From positions 1 to 46,970 of the forward strand of contig CAYZTZ010000012.1 of NCBI GenBank assembly GCA_964481255.1: DNA of 46,970 nucleotides, written 5' to 3'. Position 1 is the stretch's first letter. Each line of letters begins with the position of its first letter. Under the pieces are notes generated by a model. The model was not told where the DNA came from. It ran no database searches and was given only the letters and a program-made list of their open reading frames with translations. Source of the stretch: UBA6911 sp964481255 (GTDB lineage Bacteria; Acidobacteriota; UBA6911). Shown here in pieces: positions 1 through 8,053 of this stretch. The position numbers and the translations under genes are program-made.

Positions 1-7
1 AGACAGA

Positions 8-97
8 CGGACGGGTCTGGAGACCCGTCCGCACACACTCCCTCTTTTCGTGAGCCCGGCCCACGGACTATGGGACGGGTCCGGAACCCGTCTGCAC
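8..97. repeat. Two REP-like palindromic units
   Basis: Two related inverted repeats lie side by side. Positions 8-31 form an 11-bp stem (CGGACGGGTCT / AGACCCGTCCG) around a 2-nt centre. Positions 74-92 form a 7-bp stem (GACGGGT / ACCCGTC) around CCGGA. Both are followed by YGCAC, so the unit is a directly repeated palindrome about 64 bp apart. They sit downstream of the stop of the radical SAM gene. Neither has a T-run on the minus strand, so they look like a REP/BIME-type intergenic repeat rather than a plain terminator. Confidence 0.55.
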
Positions 98-127
98 GAG
101 ATATTTTTTGGGCCGAAATTTCCGGTT

Positions 128-1408
128 TCAGCATTCAATGCCGCGCAGGATTTCCCGGCGGTTGATGTAGATCCTTTCCCTCGCCTTCAGTCCGGCGATA
201 GCCTCCCGCACTCTGGGCGAGATGCGGGAGGGATGCTGCGCCGCGAACGCCGTCTGGGGCAAGGGTGCGAACGCGTGGGGATGAACGCGAGCGCCCAAGC
301 GCGCCAGCCTTTCCATGAGTGACAGGCTCTCCTCCTCGTCCGCGGGGCTTTCACCCGGCAGTCCGAAGATGAAATCCACGATGACCTTGTAGCCGTACTT
401 TCTCGCCAAAGATACGGCGCGCAGTACGTCGTCCGGCGTGTGGGACCTGCGGCAGAGCTTGAGCATACGCGGGCTGCCGGACTGCGCCCCGATCACGATT
501 TCATCGTTATCCGCGAACTCCTTCATCAGCTCAAGAGTGTCCGGCGTGACATGCTCAGGCCGCACCTCCGAGGGAAAATGCGCGAAGATGATCCGGCCGT
601 CCGCGGAGACCGTTTCGCGCAGAGCGGAGAGAAGGTCTCTGAGCGCATCGGGATTGACCCTCCGGCCGTCGGCGGATCCATAGGAGAAGGCGTTGGGGGA
701 AAGAAGCCGCACAACCTTGCGGCCGGCGGAGCGAAGAGCCGCGGCCTGGCGCGCGACGCAATCGACGCCGCGATGACGCGGGCGCGTGCCGAATATGCGC
801 GGCGTCTGGCAATAGCGGCAGGCGAAGGGGCAGCCGCGCGTTATCTCGATCGGCCCGAACAGGTTCCTCTTCGGGGAAAATGAAAAGAAGCGGTCGAGGT
901 CGACCGCGCCGGTTCGCGGCGCGCAAATGATCTCGCCGTGCCGCGCAACGGCGGTTCCCGGGACGTTGAGGTAATCCTTGCCCTCGGCCATCATTCGTAA
1001 AACAGCCGGGAAGCTCTCTTCGGCTTCCCCGATAAAGGCGACGTCGGCGATTTCGCCCAGCACCTCTGCGGCGCAGGCTGTGGCATGAGCTCCTCCGGCG
1101 ATGACGGTCGCGAGGGATCCGAAGGCCGATCGCAGGCTGCGCGCCAGGCGCTTCATCTCATCCAGCTGGGGTGTCAGGATGGAAAGGGCTATGACGACGC
1201 GCCCGTGCTGTTGCAGGAGCGCGGCCGCGGCCAAATGAAGATCATCAGGGGTCGACGCGAAAGCGATGTCGAGGCCGGCCAGCGACGGATCGCCGTCGAC
1301 GGCGCCGGCGAGCGCGTTGAAGCTGTAACGGTTCAGCCAGTGGTAATAAAAAAGCAAAGGAAGGTTCGGGGCCGTTCCTTTTTCATCCACGATCTTCTGA
1401 TTCCGCAA
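128..1408 (-). CDS. B12-binding-type radical SAM protein
   Basis: The protein is about 426 aa. The N-terminal ~140 residues look like a cobalamin-binding-type Rossmann region (a GGAHAT stretch near residue 105 and an FIGEAEESF segment near 125). The radical SAM core follows, with its 4Fe-4S triad CPFACRYC at C193, C197 and C200. A downstream IGAQSGSPRML segment and an FIFGLPGE motif are typical of the TIM-barrel. The layout resembles the MJ_1487-like B12-binding/radical SAM family, whose substrate is unknown to me. The start is uncertain: codon 1 here is TTG, and an in-frame GTG at 1390 is the main alternative. It is the last gene of a four-gene minus-strand operon, 20 bp after the dehydrogenase gene. 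Confidence 0.85.
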   Translation of the reverse strand: MRNQKIVDEKGTAPNLPLLFYYHWLNRYSFNALAGAVDGDPSLAGLDIAFASTPDDLHLAAAALLQQHGRVVIALSILTPQLDEMKRLARSLRSAFGSLATVIAGGAHATACAAEVLGEIADVAFIGEAEESFPAVLRMMAEGKDYLNVPGTAVARHGEIICAPRTGAVDLDRFFSFSPKRNLFGPIEITRGCPFACRYCQTPRIFGTRPRHRGVDCVARQAAALRSAGRKVVRLLSPNAFSYGSADGRRVNPDALRDLLSALRETVSADGRIIFAHFPSEVRPEHVTPDTLELMKEFADNDEIVIGAQSGSPRMLKLCRRSHTPDDVLRAVSLARKYGYKVIVDFIFGLPGESPADEEESLSLMERLARLGARVHPHAFAPLPQTAFAAQHPSRISPRVREAIAGLKARERIYINRREILRGIEC

Positions 1409-1428
1409 AATCCATGAAACCCGTGGCG

Positions 1429-2676
1429 CTAGACCCAGCCGCGCAGTTTGCAGGCTTCGGCGACTCGGGATACCGCGACCAGCATAGCCCCGAGGCGGGG
1501 ATGGACCTTTCTTTCCTGAGCCGTCTGATAGACCGTCCGGTAAGCCCGCGTCATGGCGGCGTCCAGTCTCCTGTTGACGAAGGCCTCCCTCCAGTAAAAG
1601 GAGTACTTGTTCTGCACCATCTCCAGGTGGGACACCGTCACGCCTCCGGCGTTGGCCAGGATGTCGGGGATCACATGCGTCCCCTTTTCAAAGAGTATCC
1701 GGTCGGCCTGCGGCGTGGTCGGCCCGTTGGCGAGTTCGCAGACGATGCGCGCCCTGACGCGGCTCGCGTTGGCGGCGTTGATGGCGTTTTCGAGGGCCGC
1801 GGGGTAGAGCACCGCGACGTCCAGCTCCAGCACTCTGTCGGGTTCGATGGGCTCGGCTTCGGGATAGCCGACGACGGACCCCGTCCGCAGCTTATGGCCG
1901 ATCAGGTCCCGCGGACTGATTCCAGCCGGGTTATAGATCGCGCCTTTCGAATCGCTGGCCGCGACCAGCCGTCCGCCTCCCAGCAGCTCCTGGTGGATGA
2001 TGGCCGCCCGCTGGCCGCTGCTGCCGAATCCCTGGATCGCGAAAGGCCCGGTCGGATCCACGTGACAGGCCCTGCACGCTTCGCGAACGACGATCACTCC
2101 TCCGCGCGCCGTGGCGTCGCGCCGGCCTTCGCTTCCTCCCAGCGGCAGAGGCTTGTTGGACATGACGCCCGGCTGATGCTGGTGCGTGATGGTTTCGTAT
2201 TCATCCATCATCCATGCCATGGTCTGCGGGTTGGTATAGACGTCCGGCGCCGCAACATCCTGGTCGATGCCGATGAGGCGCCACAGGACGCGCACGTAGG
2301 CCCTGGCGATGCTTTCGAGTTCCCGCAGGGACATGGCTCTCGGGTCGCAGATGACTCCGCCCTTGCCTCCTCCGAGGGGCAGGTCCACGACGGCTGTTTT
2401 CCATGTCATCCATCCGGCCAGGGCCCGCATGGTATCGAGGGTTTCGTCCGGGTGAAAGCGTATGCCGCCCTTGGCCGGTCCTCGGGCGAAATTGTGCTGA
2501 ATGCGATAGCCGTGGAAGACACGGGTTTCCCCGTTATCCATTTTGACGGGCATCGTGAATTTGAATTCTCTCTGCGGCCAGAGCAGGAGATCCACGGTCG
2601 GCCGGTCGAGATTCAGTATTCTGGCGGCCGCCATGACCTGCGATTGGGCGACCTCGAACGAATTGTAGGATTCCAT
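1429..2676 (-). CDS. Glu/Leu/Phe/Val dehydrogenase family
   Basis: This 415-aa protein has the usual length of the short hexameric glutamate dehydrogenase type. It carries the substrate-binding signature KGGIRFHPDE, the catalytic-lysine region PLGGGKGG and the nucleotide-binding segment AIQGFGSSGQRAA. The C-terminal helical segment NAGGVTVSHLEMVQN is also typical. It catalyses reversible oxidative deamination of glutamate (or a branched-chain amino acid) to the 2-oxoacid and ammonium. The sequence alone does not settle substrate or cofactor. I chose the ATG at 2676 because the reading frame upstream overlaps the zinc-ribbon gene and does not look like the family N-terminus. It lies 5 bp downstream of that gene and is cotranscribed. 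A second, NADP-type enzyme is encoded upstream at 6087-7448. Confidence 0.93.
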   Translation of the reverse strand: MESYNSFEVAQSQVMAAARILNLDRPTVDLLLWPQREFKFTMPVKMDNGETRVFHGYRIQHNFARGPAKGGIRFHPDETLDTMRALAGWMTWKTAVVDLPLGGGKGGVICDPRAMSLRELESIARAYVRVLWRLIGIDQDVAAPDVYTNPQTMAWMMDEYETITHQHQPGVMSNKPLPLGGSEGRRDATARGGVIVVREACRACHVDPTGPFAIQGFGSSGQRAAIIHQELLGGGRLVAASDSKGAIYNPAGISPRDLIGHKLRTGSVVGYPEAEPIEPDRVLELDVAVLYPAALENAINAANASRVRARIVCELANGPTTPQADRILFEKGTHVIPDILANAGGVTVSHLEMVQNKYSFYWREAFVNRRLDAAMTRAYRTVYQTAQERKVHPRLGAMLVAVSRVAEACKLRGWV

Positions 2677-2681
2677 GGGAC

Positions 2682-2894
2682 CTATTCCTCGTCTTTCGGG
2701 GGAAGGGCCATTCCCTTGTTTTCGGAGATGTCGAGTATGATGCGGTACCAGCAGTTCTTGCAGACCAGAGCCCTGTCGACGGCCAGCAGGACCTGCTGCC
2801 AGGGGCTCAGCTCGTGACCGCAGTGCGGACACGCGTCATAGGCCTTTCGATTGGCGTCATACTCCCGTTGTCCGTCTTGCCTTTGTTCGGCCAC
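2682..2894 (-). CDS. Small zinc-ribbon protein
   Basis: The protein is 70 aa with two CxxC knuckles (CPHCGHE near residue 22 and CKNCWYR near 46), as in rubredoxin-like zinc ribbons. The predicted role is binding one zinc ion; no enzymatic motif is visible. It starts at GTG 2894 with a GGAG Shine-Dalgarno inside the end of the upstream gene. Its start is 4 bp after the PPDK-domain gene and its stop is 5 bp before the dehydrogenase start, so it is embedded in the operon and probably translationally coupled. The conserved position between a PEP/pyruvate-type enzyme and a dehydrogenase hints at a regulatory or scaffold role, but that is inference. Confidence 0.75.
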   Translation of the reverse strand: MAEQRQDGQREYDANRKAYDACPHCGHELSPWQQVLLAVDRALVCKNCWYRIILDISENKGMALPPKDEE

Positions 2895-2898
2895 AGTC

Positions 2899-5880
2899 CT
2901 ACTCCGGTTTCAAGATGATGCCTTTGTTCTGATGCCCGTTGATCTTTATCAGGATCGGCCTCGGCAGGCGGATATGGCGCACAAACCGGCCCTCCTCGGC
3001 CACAGGCCTCGACCGCAGCCATGCCCAGTCGACAAAACCGTTCTGCGTCGTGGCGTTCACCGTAAAGTATCCTATACGGAAAGACGTGATGTTGTGGAAA
3101 AAGTGGGAGCCCTGCGAGGGATCGACTTCCATGTCTTTGAAACCGGCTTCGACGATCGCCTTGGCGCCGCTGATCTGGTCCCATCGCACCGGTATGCCCA
3201 GCCATGGGTCCAGGGAGCCCCACCGGCCGACGCCGATCAGAAGATAGGGCCGCCGCTGCGACAACAGCTTCTCGTTGAAGATCATGACTTCGTGCGCCGC
3301 GTCGCGGCTTTTGGCCCGGTCGAACCGTTCCATGTCCACATAGACGATATCGCAGATGTCGCTTGTGACTCCGTGTCCCAGGACCTGGTTGCTGCTGCAG
3401 ATCAGGCTTTCGCGATCGCAATACTCTATTTCGAGCTGGTCGGCGTCCTTGCTGAGGCCCAGGGGCCGCAGCTGTAGCAAGGCGAAGTCCCTGGGCGCTC
3501 CGGGAGGCACCGACATGGTGACGGCGAATTCCATTTCAACGGGGGCGCCCATGCCCCAGCTCCCCATATCCATCAACAGCTCGACGATCGGCGGCAGGGG
3601 CAAGATCTTGTTGCGGAGTATCGGAGCGAAGGTCACGACGCGGATTCCCGATCGGGAGGTCCCGTCGTAGAGGGCGTCGTTCTCGGGCGAATAGGTGGAG
3701 GCGACGTAATGGAGAGTCCCGTCCGCCTCCGCGTCGCTCAGGCCGAAGCTGCGGACCAGCATATCGCGTGTCTCGGAAGCTTCCGAGGGCGGGGCGGTCA
3801 GGTCCAGAGCGAAGAACTGGTTCTGGTTGTTGGAGAGAGCCTCCGCCGGGGAAAAGAACTGCAGGAGGTGATCGGGGTATTTCGGGCAGAAACGGACCGT
3901 GATCCCGCCCTCCACGATCGTCTTGCCCAGGCCGAGCGCGACGGAGACGATGCCGTCCAGAGGCTTTTGAGGCGGCACGGGATAATAGTTATAGGACTTC
4001 GCCACTCCGGAAAAATCCGGATAGAAACGCGCTCCGTGCTGCGCGCCCACCATCTTCTGCACGATGACCGACATCTTTTCCTCTTCGAGCCGGTAATCCG
4101 TGACTTTGAAATAATCCTTCGCGCTTTTATAGAAGGTGGACGCGTAGACGCGCTTGATGGTGGTCACGAGCTGTCCGAGCCGGACGAAGGGGTCCGGATG
4201 GTTGTTCGGGATCATGTACGTCTCGTAGACTCCGGCGAAGGGGTGATACTGGGAGTCCTCGAGCATGCTGGAGGAGCGCACGGCGAGCGGCACCCGTATC
4301 AGGTCCAGGAAAGCCGCGAGGTCGCCCAGGAGATCCTCCGGGAAGATGCCCGAATCGACGAATTTCCGCGTTATTTCAGCGTCATCGGTGCATTCGAGGG
4401 CGAATTTGCGCAGATTGTTTTCGTCGAGAAACCGGTCGAAAAGGTCGGTCCCGAGGACGACGGCGGGCGGAACGGCGATCTGGACCGTTTCGAACTTGCG
4501 CCGGACATCGTAATTGTTGATCAGCGTGTTTAAAAAACCCAGGCCGCGCGCCTTGCCGCCGAGGGAACCCCCGCCGATCCGCGCGAAGCTCGTTTCCGGG
4601 TCGAAAGCGTCCTTCCTGAATTCGGTGATCAGCCCGCGCTGCTGGAAGCGCGTATACTCGCCGAGGGAGGAGATCAGGTCGTCGCGCAGGTCCCGGACCG
4701 TCGGGAAGTCCGAGACCTTGCGGGGCTTGAGGCGGTGCGCCAGGGCGAATTCCGTGCGCGCCTTCAGCCAGTTGGAAAAATGGTTGCGCTCGGCGTGATA
4801 GCGGATGCTCTCCTCGGGCACGTATTGCAGCTGCTCCCGGAGGCTTTTCAGGTCCGACGCCCTTCCCACCTCGCGGCCGTCGGGCGTCCGGAAGATGAAG
4901 TCGCCGAAGCTGAAATATTCGGTCATGAATTGCCGCAGGTAGAGGGCGATATTGGGCGCATCCTTGGGCAGGAAGGAGAGGTTCAGGGCTCTGGCTTCGG
5001 CTTCAAAGTCCGAAGTGAGGGACTGCAGGAGGATCGGCAGATCCGGGTTCTCGCTCCGGACGGCCTTCGCGAAGCGGATCCCGGCGCCGTGATCCGGCTT
5101 GCCCTCGCGCGGGAAGTCAATGTCGGATATGACACCCAGGACATGTTCCCTGTAGGTTTCGTAATAGCGCCAGGCTTCCTCATAGGTCTGGCACAGCAGG
5201 ATCTTCGGGCGCGCGACGGTCCGGAGGGACTTGTGAGACAGGTTGATGCCTTCCGAGATCAGGCGGCGCGACTGGTCGAGCAGTTCCGTATAGAGGATGG
5301 GCAGAAGCACCGAGTAGTCGCGGATATTGTCCTCGATGTAAATAATCGACTGCACGCCGACCAGCCGGGTGTCGTGGTCGACGTTCATCCGGTCCTCGAG
5401 GTGTTTGATGATGCCGACGATCAGGCGGAAATCGCCCTGCCAGACGAAGACCCTGTCGAAGGCGGCCGTGTAATTGTGGGCTTTGAGGTCCTTCAGTTCC
5501 TTGCTGTCGTATGCCAGGAGAACGATGGGGATCTGCACGCCGGCTTTACGGGCCTTCTGCGCGAGGCTCACGGCGGTCATGTCCTCGACATGCAGCGTGG
5601 TCAGGATGAGGTCGAAGCGGCGCTCTTCCTTCGCGAGGAAGACGGCCTCCTTGCCGCTTGACACGCGCGTCAGATCGGGGGAATGGGTCAGGTTCAGGTG
5701 CTGGTATTCGTTGCTGATGAGCTCGTCGAAACGCCCGTCTTCTTCGAAAAGATAAAGGTCATACAGGCTGGACACAAGAAGGACATCGCGGATACGGTGG
5801 CGCATCAGGTTTTGAAATCCCTGGAAACGCGTCCCGTATCCGTGCTCGATCCAGAGCGGATCCAGATGCCCTTCAGCCAT
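2899..5880 (-). CDS. Receiver-like / PPDK N-terminal domain protein
   Basis: The protein is about 993 aa. Residues ~25-160 and ~170-330 look like two receiver-type alpha/beta domains (for example RFDLILTTLHVEDM, and LGVISDIDFPREG with acidic residues near the expected phospho-acceptor). Residues ~440-860 match the ATP-grasp-type N-terminal domain of pyruvate phosphate dikinase/PEP synthase, with GGGSLGGKARGLGFL and VPLAVRSSSMLEDS. The phospho-histidine swivelling domain and the C-terminal PEP/pyruvate barrel are not seen, so it cannot be a complete PEP synthase. I chose ATG 5880; an upstream TTG at 5895 is less likely. It is the first gene of a four-gene operon. Its role is unknown: it may be an ATP-dependent phosphotransfer sensor acting on a partner. 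Confidence 0.85.
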   Translation of the reverse strand: MAEGHLDPLWIEHGYGTRFQGFQNLMRHRIRDVLLVSSLYDLYLFEEDGRFDELISNEYQHLNLTHSPDLTRVSSGKEAVFLAKEERRFDLILTTLHVEDMTAVSLAQKARKAGVQIPIVLLAYDSKELKDLKAHNYTAAFDRVFVWQGDFRLIVGIIKHLEDRMNVDHDTRLVGVQSIIYIEDNIRDYSVLLPILYTELLDQSRRLISEGINLSHKSLRTVARPKILLCQTYEEAWRYYETYREHVLGVISDIDFPREGKPDHGAGIRFAKAVRSENPDLPILLQSLTSDFEAEARALNLSFLPKDAPNIALYLRQFMTEYFSFGDFIFRTPDGREVGRASDLKSLREQLQYVPEESIRYHAERNHFSNWLKARTEFALAHRLKPRKVSDFPTVRDLRDDLISSLGEYTRFQQRGLITEFRKDAFDPETSFARIGGGSLGGKARGLGFLNTLINNYDVRRKFETVQIAVPPAVVLGTDLFDRFLDENNLRKFALECTDDAEITRKFVDSGIFPEDLLGDLAAFLDLIRVPLAVRSSSMLEDSQYHPFAGVYETYMIPNNHPDPFVRLGQLVTTIKRVYASTFYKSAKDYFKVTDYRLEEEKMSVIVQKMVGAQHGARFYPDFSGVAKSYNYYPVPPQKPLDGIVSVALGLGKTIVEGGITVRFCPKYPDHLLQFFSPAEALSNNQNQFFALDLTAPPSEASETRDMLVRSFGLSDAEADGTLHYVASTYSPENDALYDGTSRSGIRVVTFAPILRNKILPLPPIVELLMDMGSWGMGAPVEMEFAVTMSVPPGAPRDFALLQLRPLGLSKDADQLEIEYCDRESLICSSNQVLGHGVTSDICDIVYVDMERFDRAKSRDAAHEVMIFNEKLLSQRRPYLLIGVGRWGSLDPWLGIPVRWDQISGAKAIVEAGFKDMEVDPSQGSHFFHNITSFRIGYFTVNATTQNGFVDWAWLRSRPVAEEGRFVRHIRLPRPILIKINGHQNKGIILKPE

Positions 5881-6086
5881 TGTGATTCCCGGCAATCAGT
5901 ATAGACCACCGGCCGTAGAATTCCCAGAGCGCCCGCGGGAACCGCGAAGCATCATTCATTCTTGCAGGTCCTGGGATTTTTGCGGTTTGCATGGAAAGTC
6001 CGTACGGTCCATCAACCCTTCCGGACGTGTCCGTATCCCGGATCGTCGGGCGAAGGCCGGTGCCGCTTTGATGAAATCCGCGGGCT

Positions 6087-7448
6087 CTACACGAGACCCT
6101 GGTCCATCATGGCGTCCGCGACCTTCAGGAAGCCGCCGATGTTGGCGCCGTTGACGTAATTGCCCGGCGTCCCGAAGCGTTCGGCGCATTCCACGCAGGT
6201 GGAGTGGATGCTCCGCATGATAATGCTCAGACGCCTGTCGACCTCCTCGCGCGTCCAGGGCAGCCTCATGCTGTTCTGGGACATTTCCAGGCCTGAAACC
6301 GCCACGCCTCCGGCGTTGGCCGCTTTCCCCGGGGCGAAAAGGACTTTCGCGTCCTGAAAAAGCCGCACGGCCTCGTAATGGGTGGGCATGTTCGCCCCCT
6401 CCGCCACGAGGTAGACGCCGTTTCTCAGCATATTCTGAGCGTCCCTGGCGTTGATTTCGTTCTGCGTCGCGCTGGGGAACGCGCAGTCGGCCTTGTGATC
6501 CCACAGCGGGTTGTAGTCCTTCATGCGCTCCGCCGGGGTGTAGACGGCGTTCCGGTATTTTTCCGCATAGGCTTTGATGCGTCCGCGCCTCACGTTCTTC
6601 AGATCCATGATGAATTCCAGCTTTCGGGCGTCGATTCCTTCTTCGTCGTAAATGTATCCGTCGGAGTCGGAGACGGTCACCACCTTGCCGCCCAGCTGCA
6701 GGATCTTTTCGATCGTATACTGCGCGACGTTGCCGCTTCCTGAAACGAGACAGATTTTGCCTTCCAGGGTCTGACCCCTCGTGGCCAGCATCTCGGCCGC
6801 AAAATAGACGCAGCCGTATCCGGTCGCCTCCGGTCGGATGAGCGACCCGCCCCAGTTCAGGCCTTTGCCCGTGAGCACTCCCGTGAATTCGTTGCACAAT
6901 TTCTTGTATTGGCCGAAAAGAAACCCGAGCTCCCTTCCGCCGACGCCGATGTCTCCGGCGGGCACGTCCGTGTCCGGGCCGATGTGGCGCCACAGCTCCG
7001 TCATGAAGCTCTGGCAGAAGCGCATGACTTCGTTATTGCTCTTGCCCTTGGGGTCGAAATCCGATCCCCCTTTCGCGCCGCCCATGGGCAGCGTCGTGAG
7101 GCTGTTCTTGAACACCTGCTCAAAGGCCAGAAACTTGAGAATCCCCAGGTTGACGGAGGGATGGAAGCGCAGGCCGCCCTTGTAGGGGCCGATGGCGCTG
7201 TTCATCTGGATGCGAAACCCGCGGTTGATCTGTATCTCCCCCTGGTCGTCCATCCAGGGCACCCGGAACATGACCACGCGTTCCGGCTCCACCATGCGCT
7301 CCAGAATTTTCGCGGACCTGTATTCCGTGTGCCTGTCCAGTACCAGCGAAAGCGACTCCACAACCTCCTGGACGGCCTGGTGGAACTCCGTCTCGCCGGG
7401 ATTTTTGGCCTGAACACGCGCCATAAAGGTGTTGACGTAATCTGGCAT
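6087..7448 (-). CDS. gdhA: NADP-type glutamate dehydrogenase
   Basis: This 453-aa protein has the full length of the E. coli GdhA class. It makes glutamate from 2-oxoglutarate and ammonium. Hallmarks are GPYKGGLRFHPSVN, the catalytic lysine in PMGGAKGGSDFDPKG, DTDVPAGDIGVGGRE and LTGKGLNWGGSLIRPEATG. The nucleotide-binding region reads VSGSGNVAQY and the C-terminus contains NAGGVAVSGLEMSQN. The start ATG at 7448 has a strong AGAGGAG ribosome site; the frame stays open 71 codons further upstream, but that stretch has no family resemblance. It is followed after about 206 bp by the PPDK-domain operon, which contains a second dehydrogenase. A long leader region precedes it (see the mobile element entry). 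Confidence 0.96.
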   Translation of the reverse strand: MPDYVNTFMARVQAKNPGETEFHQAVQEVVESLSLVLDRHTEYRSAKILERMVEPERVVMFRVPWMDDQGEIQINRGFRIQMNSAIGPYKGGLRFHPSVNLGILKFLAFEQVFKNSLTTLPMGGAKGGSDFDPKGKSNNEVMRFCQSFMTELWRHIGPDTDVPAGDIGVGGRELGFLFGQYKKLCNEFTGVLTGKGLNWGGSLIRPEATGYGCVYFAAEMLATRGQTLEGKICLVSGSGNVAQYTIEKILQLGGKVVTVSDSDGYIYDEEGIDARKLEFIMDLKNVRRGRIKAYAEKYRNAVYTPAERMKDYNPLWDHKADCAFPSATQNEINARDAQNMLRNGVYLVAEGANMPTHYEAVRLFQDAKVLFAPGKAANAGGVAVSGLEMSQNSMRLPWTREEVDRRLSIIMRSIHSTCVECAERFGTPGNYVNGANIGGFLKVADAMMDQGLV

Positions 7449-8053
7449 TCGTTTTTCTCCTCTTGATGTGACGCTGATATAAAACTGCCGCAACTCCGTC
7501 GCCTTCCAGCCGGCGGAGACCGCCCGATGAAAGCACAACACGATCCCTCTATAGCCCTGCGTTCGCAGGAGCGCCACGCCCCAAAGCTCGGCTGGAAAGC
7601 GGCGATCGGGGACGGCGATCCGCACCCCACGGAGCGGATGCAGCTGCCTGCCGTATTGCACGCATCATCATGAGATGGGATGCGGCCTCGTGCAGAAAAT
7701 CTGCGGGTACTTAGAGTAGCACAAGTCTCTATCGTCCAATCAACAGATTTTTAGGGCGGGGTGTGTCCGGTTAATTACGCCGGGCGAAGGCGCGAGTAGC
7801 CGCGGGCATACAATGAAAAAACGCTGACCGCCCCTGAAATGCGGCCGGTGCACAAAGGCAGCCCATGTCAGTCCATGTCGGCAGTCATCAATGGTCGATT
7901 TTTCGCCCGGCGTAACTAACCGGATACGGCGGGGTCGGCCGGAAGGAGCGGAAAGGATTGCATGCCCGCACTGTGCCGTAGCGCCGGCCGTGATTGAAGT
8001 CTTCACTGTATAAAACCTCTGCGCCCATCCTTTCGGCGGCCGCGCAGCCGCGC
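7449..8053. other. Intergenic region upstream of gdhA
   Basis: About 600 bp without a convincing gene lie between gdhA and the LysM/NlpC gene, both on the minus strand. It holds the 165-bp MITE-like insertion (7763-7927) and a small stem GCAGA/TCTGC at 7692-7704. Any gdhA promoter should lie between 7449 and 7762. On the minus strand a weak TTGGAC ... TACTCT pair is present near 7720-7740, with only 15-bp spacing, so I do not call it. Confidence 0.5.
7763..7927. mobile_element. MITE-like element with TIRs and 8-bp TSD
   Basis: Positions 7763-7788 and 7902-7927 are inverted copies of each other, 26 bp with 24 matches; the outer end reads GTRTCCGGTTA. The bases immediately outside are the same on both sides: GGCGGGGT at 7755-7762 and GGCGGGGT at 7928-7935. 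This is a perfect 8-bp direct repeat, as expected of a target-site duplication. The 113-bp interior has no plausible coding sequence. The structure fits a non-autonomous transposable element moved by a transposase encoded elsewhere. The 8-bp duplication narrows the family but I cannot name it. A short reading frame that spans the element is judged spurious. Confidence 0.75.

Noticed and set aside
74..92. Second palindrome as terminator of the radical SAM gene
   Set aside because: No T-run follows on the minus strand, and it is a copy of the palindrome at 8-31.
1414..2817. Open plus-strand frame opposite the dehydrogenase gene
   Set aside because: It is a shadow of a clear enzyme gene and shows no family motif.
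5898..5903. TATACT box just upstream of the PPDK-domain gene
   Set aside because: No -35 partner and an implied leader of only about 10 nt.
7449..7661. 71-codon N-terminal extension of gdhA
   Set aside because: No resemblance to GdhA, while a strong ribosome site stands directly before ATG 7448.
7740..8006. 88-codon minus-strand frame
   Set aside because: It spans the MITE-like element and both target duplications, so it is an accident of the insertion.
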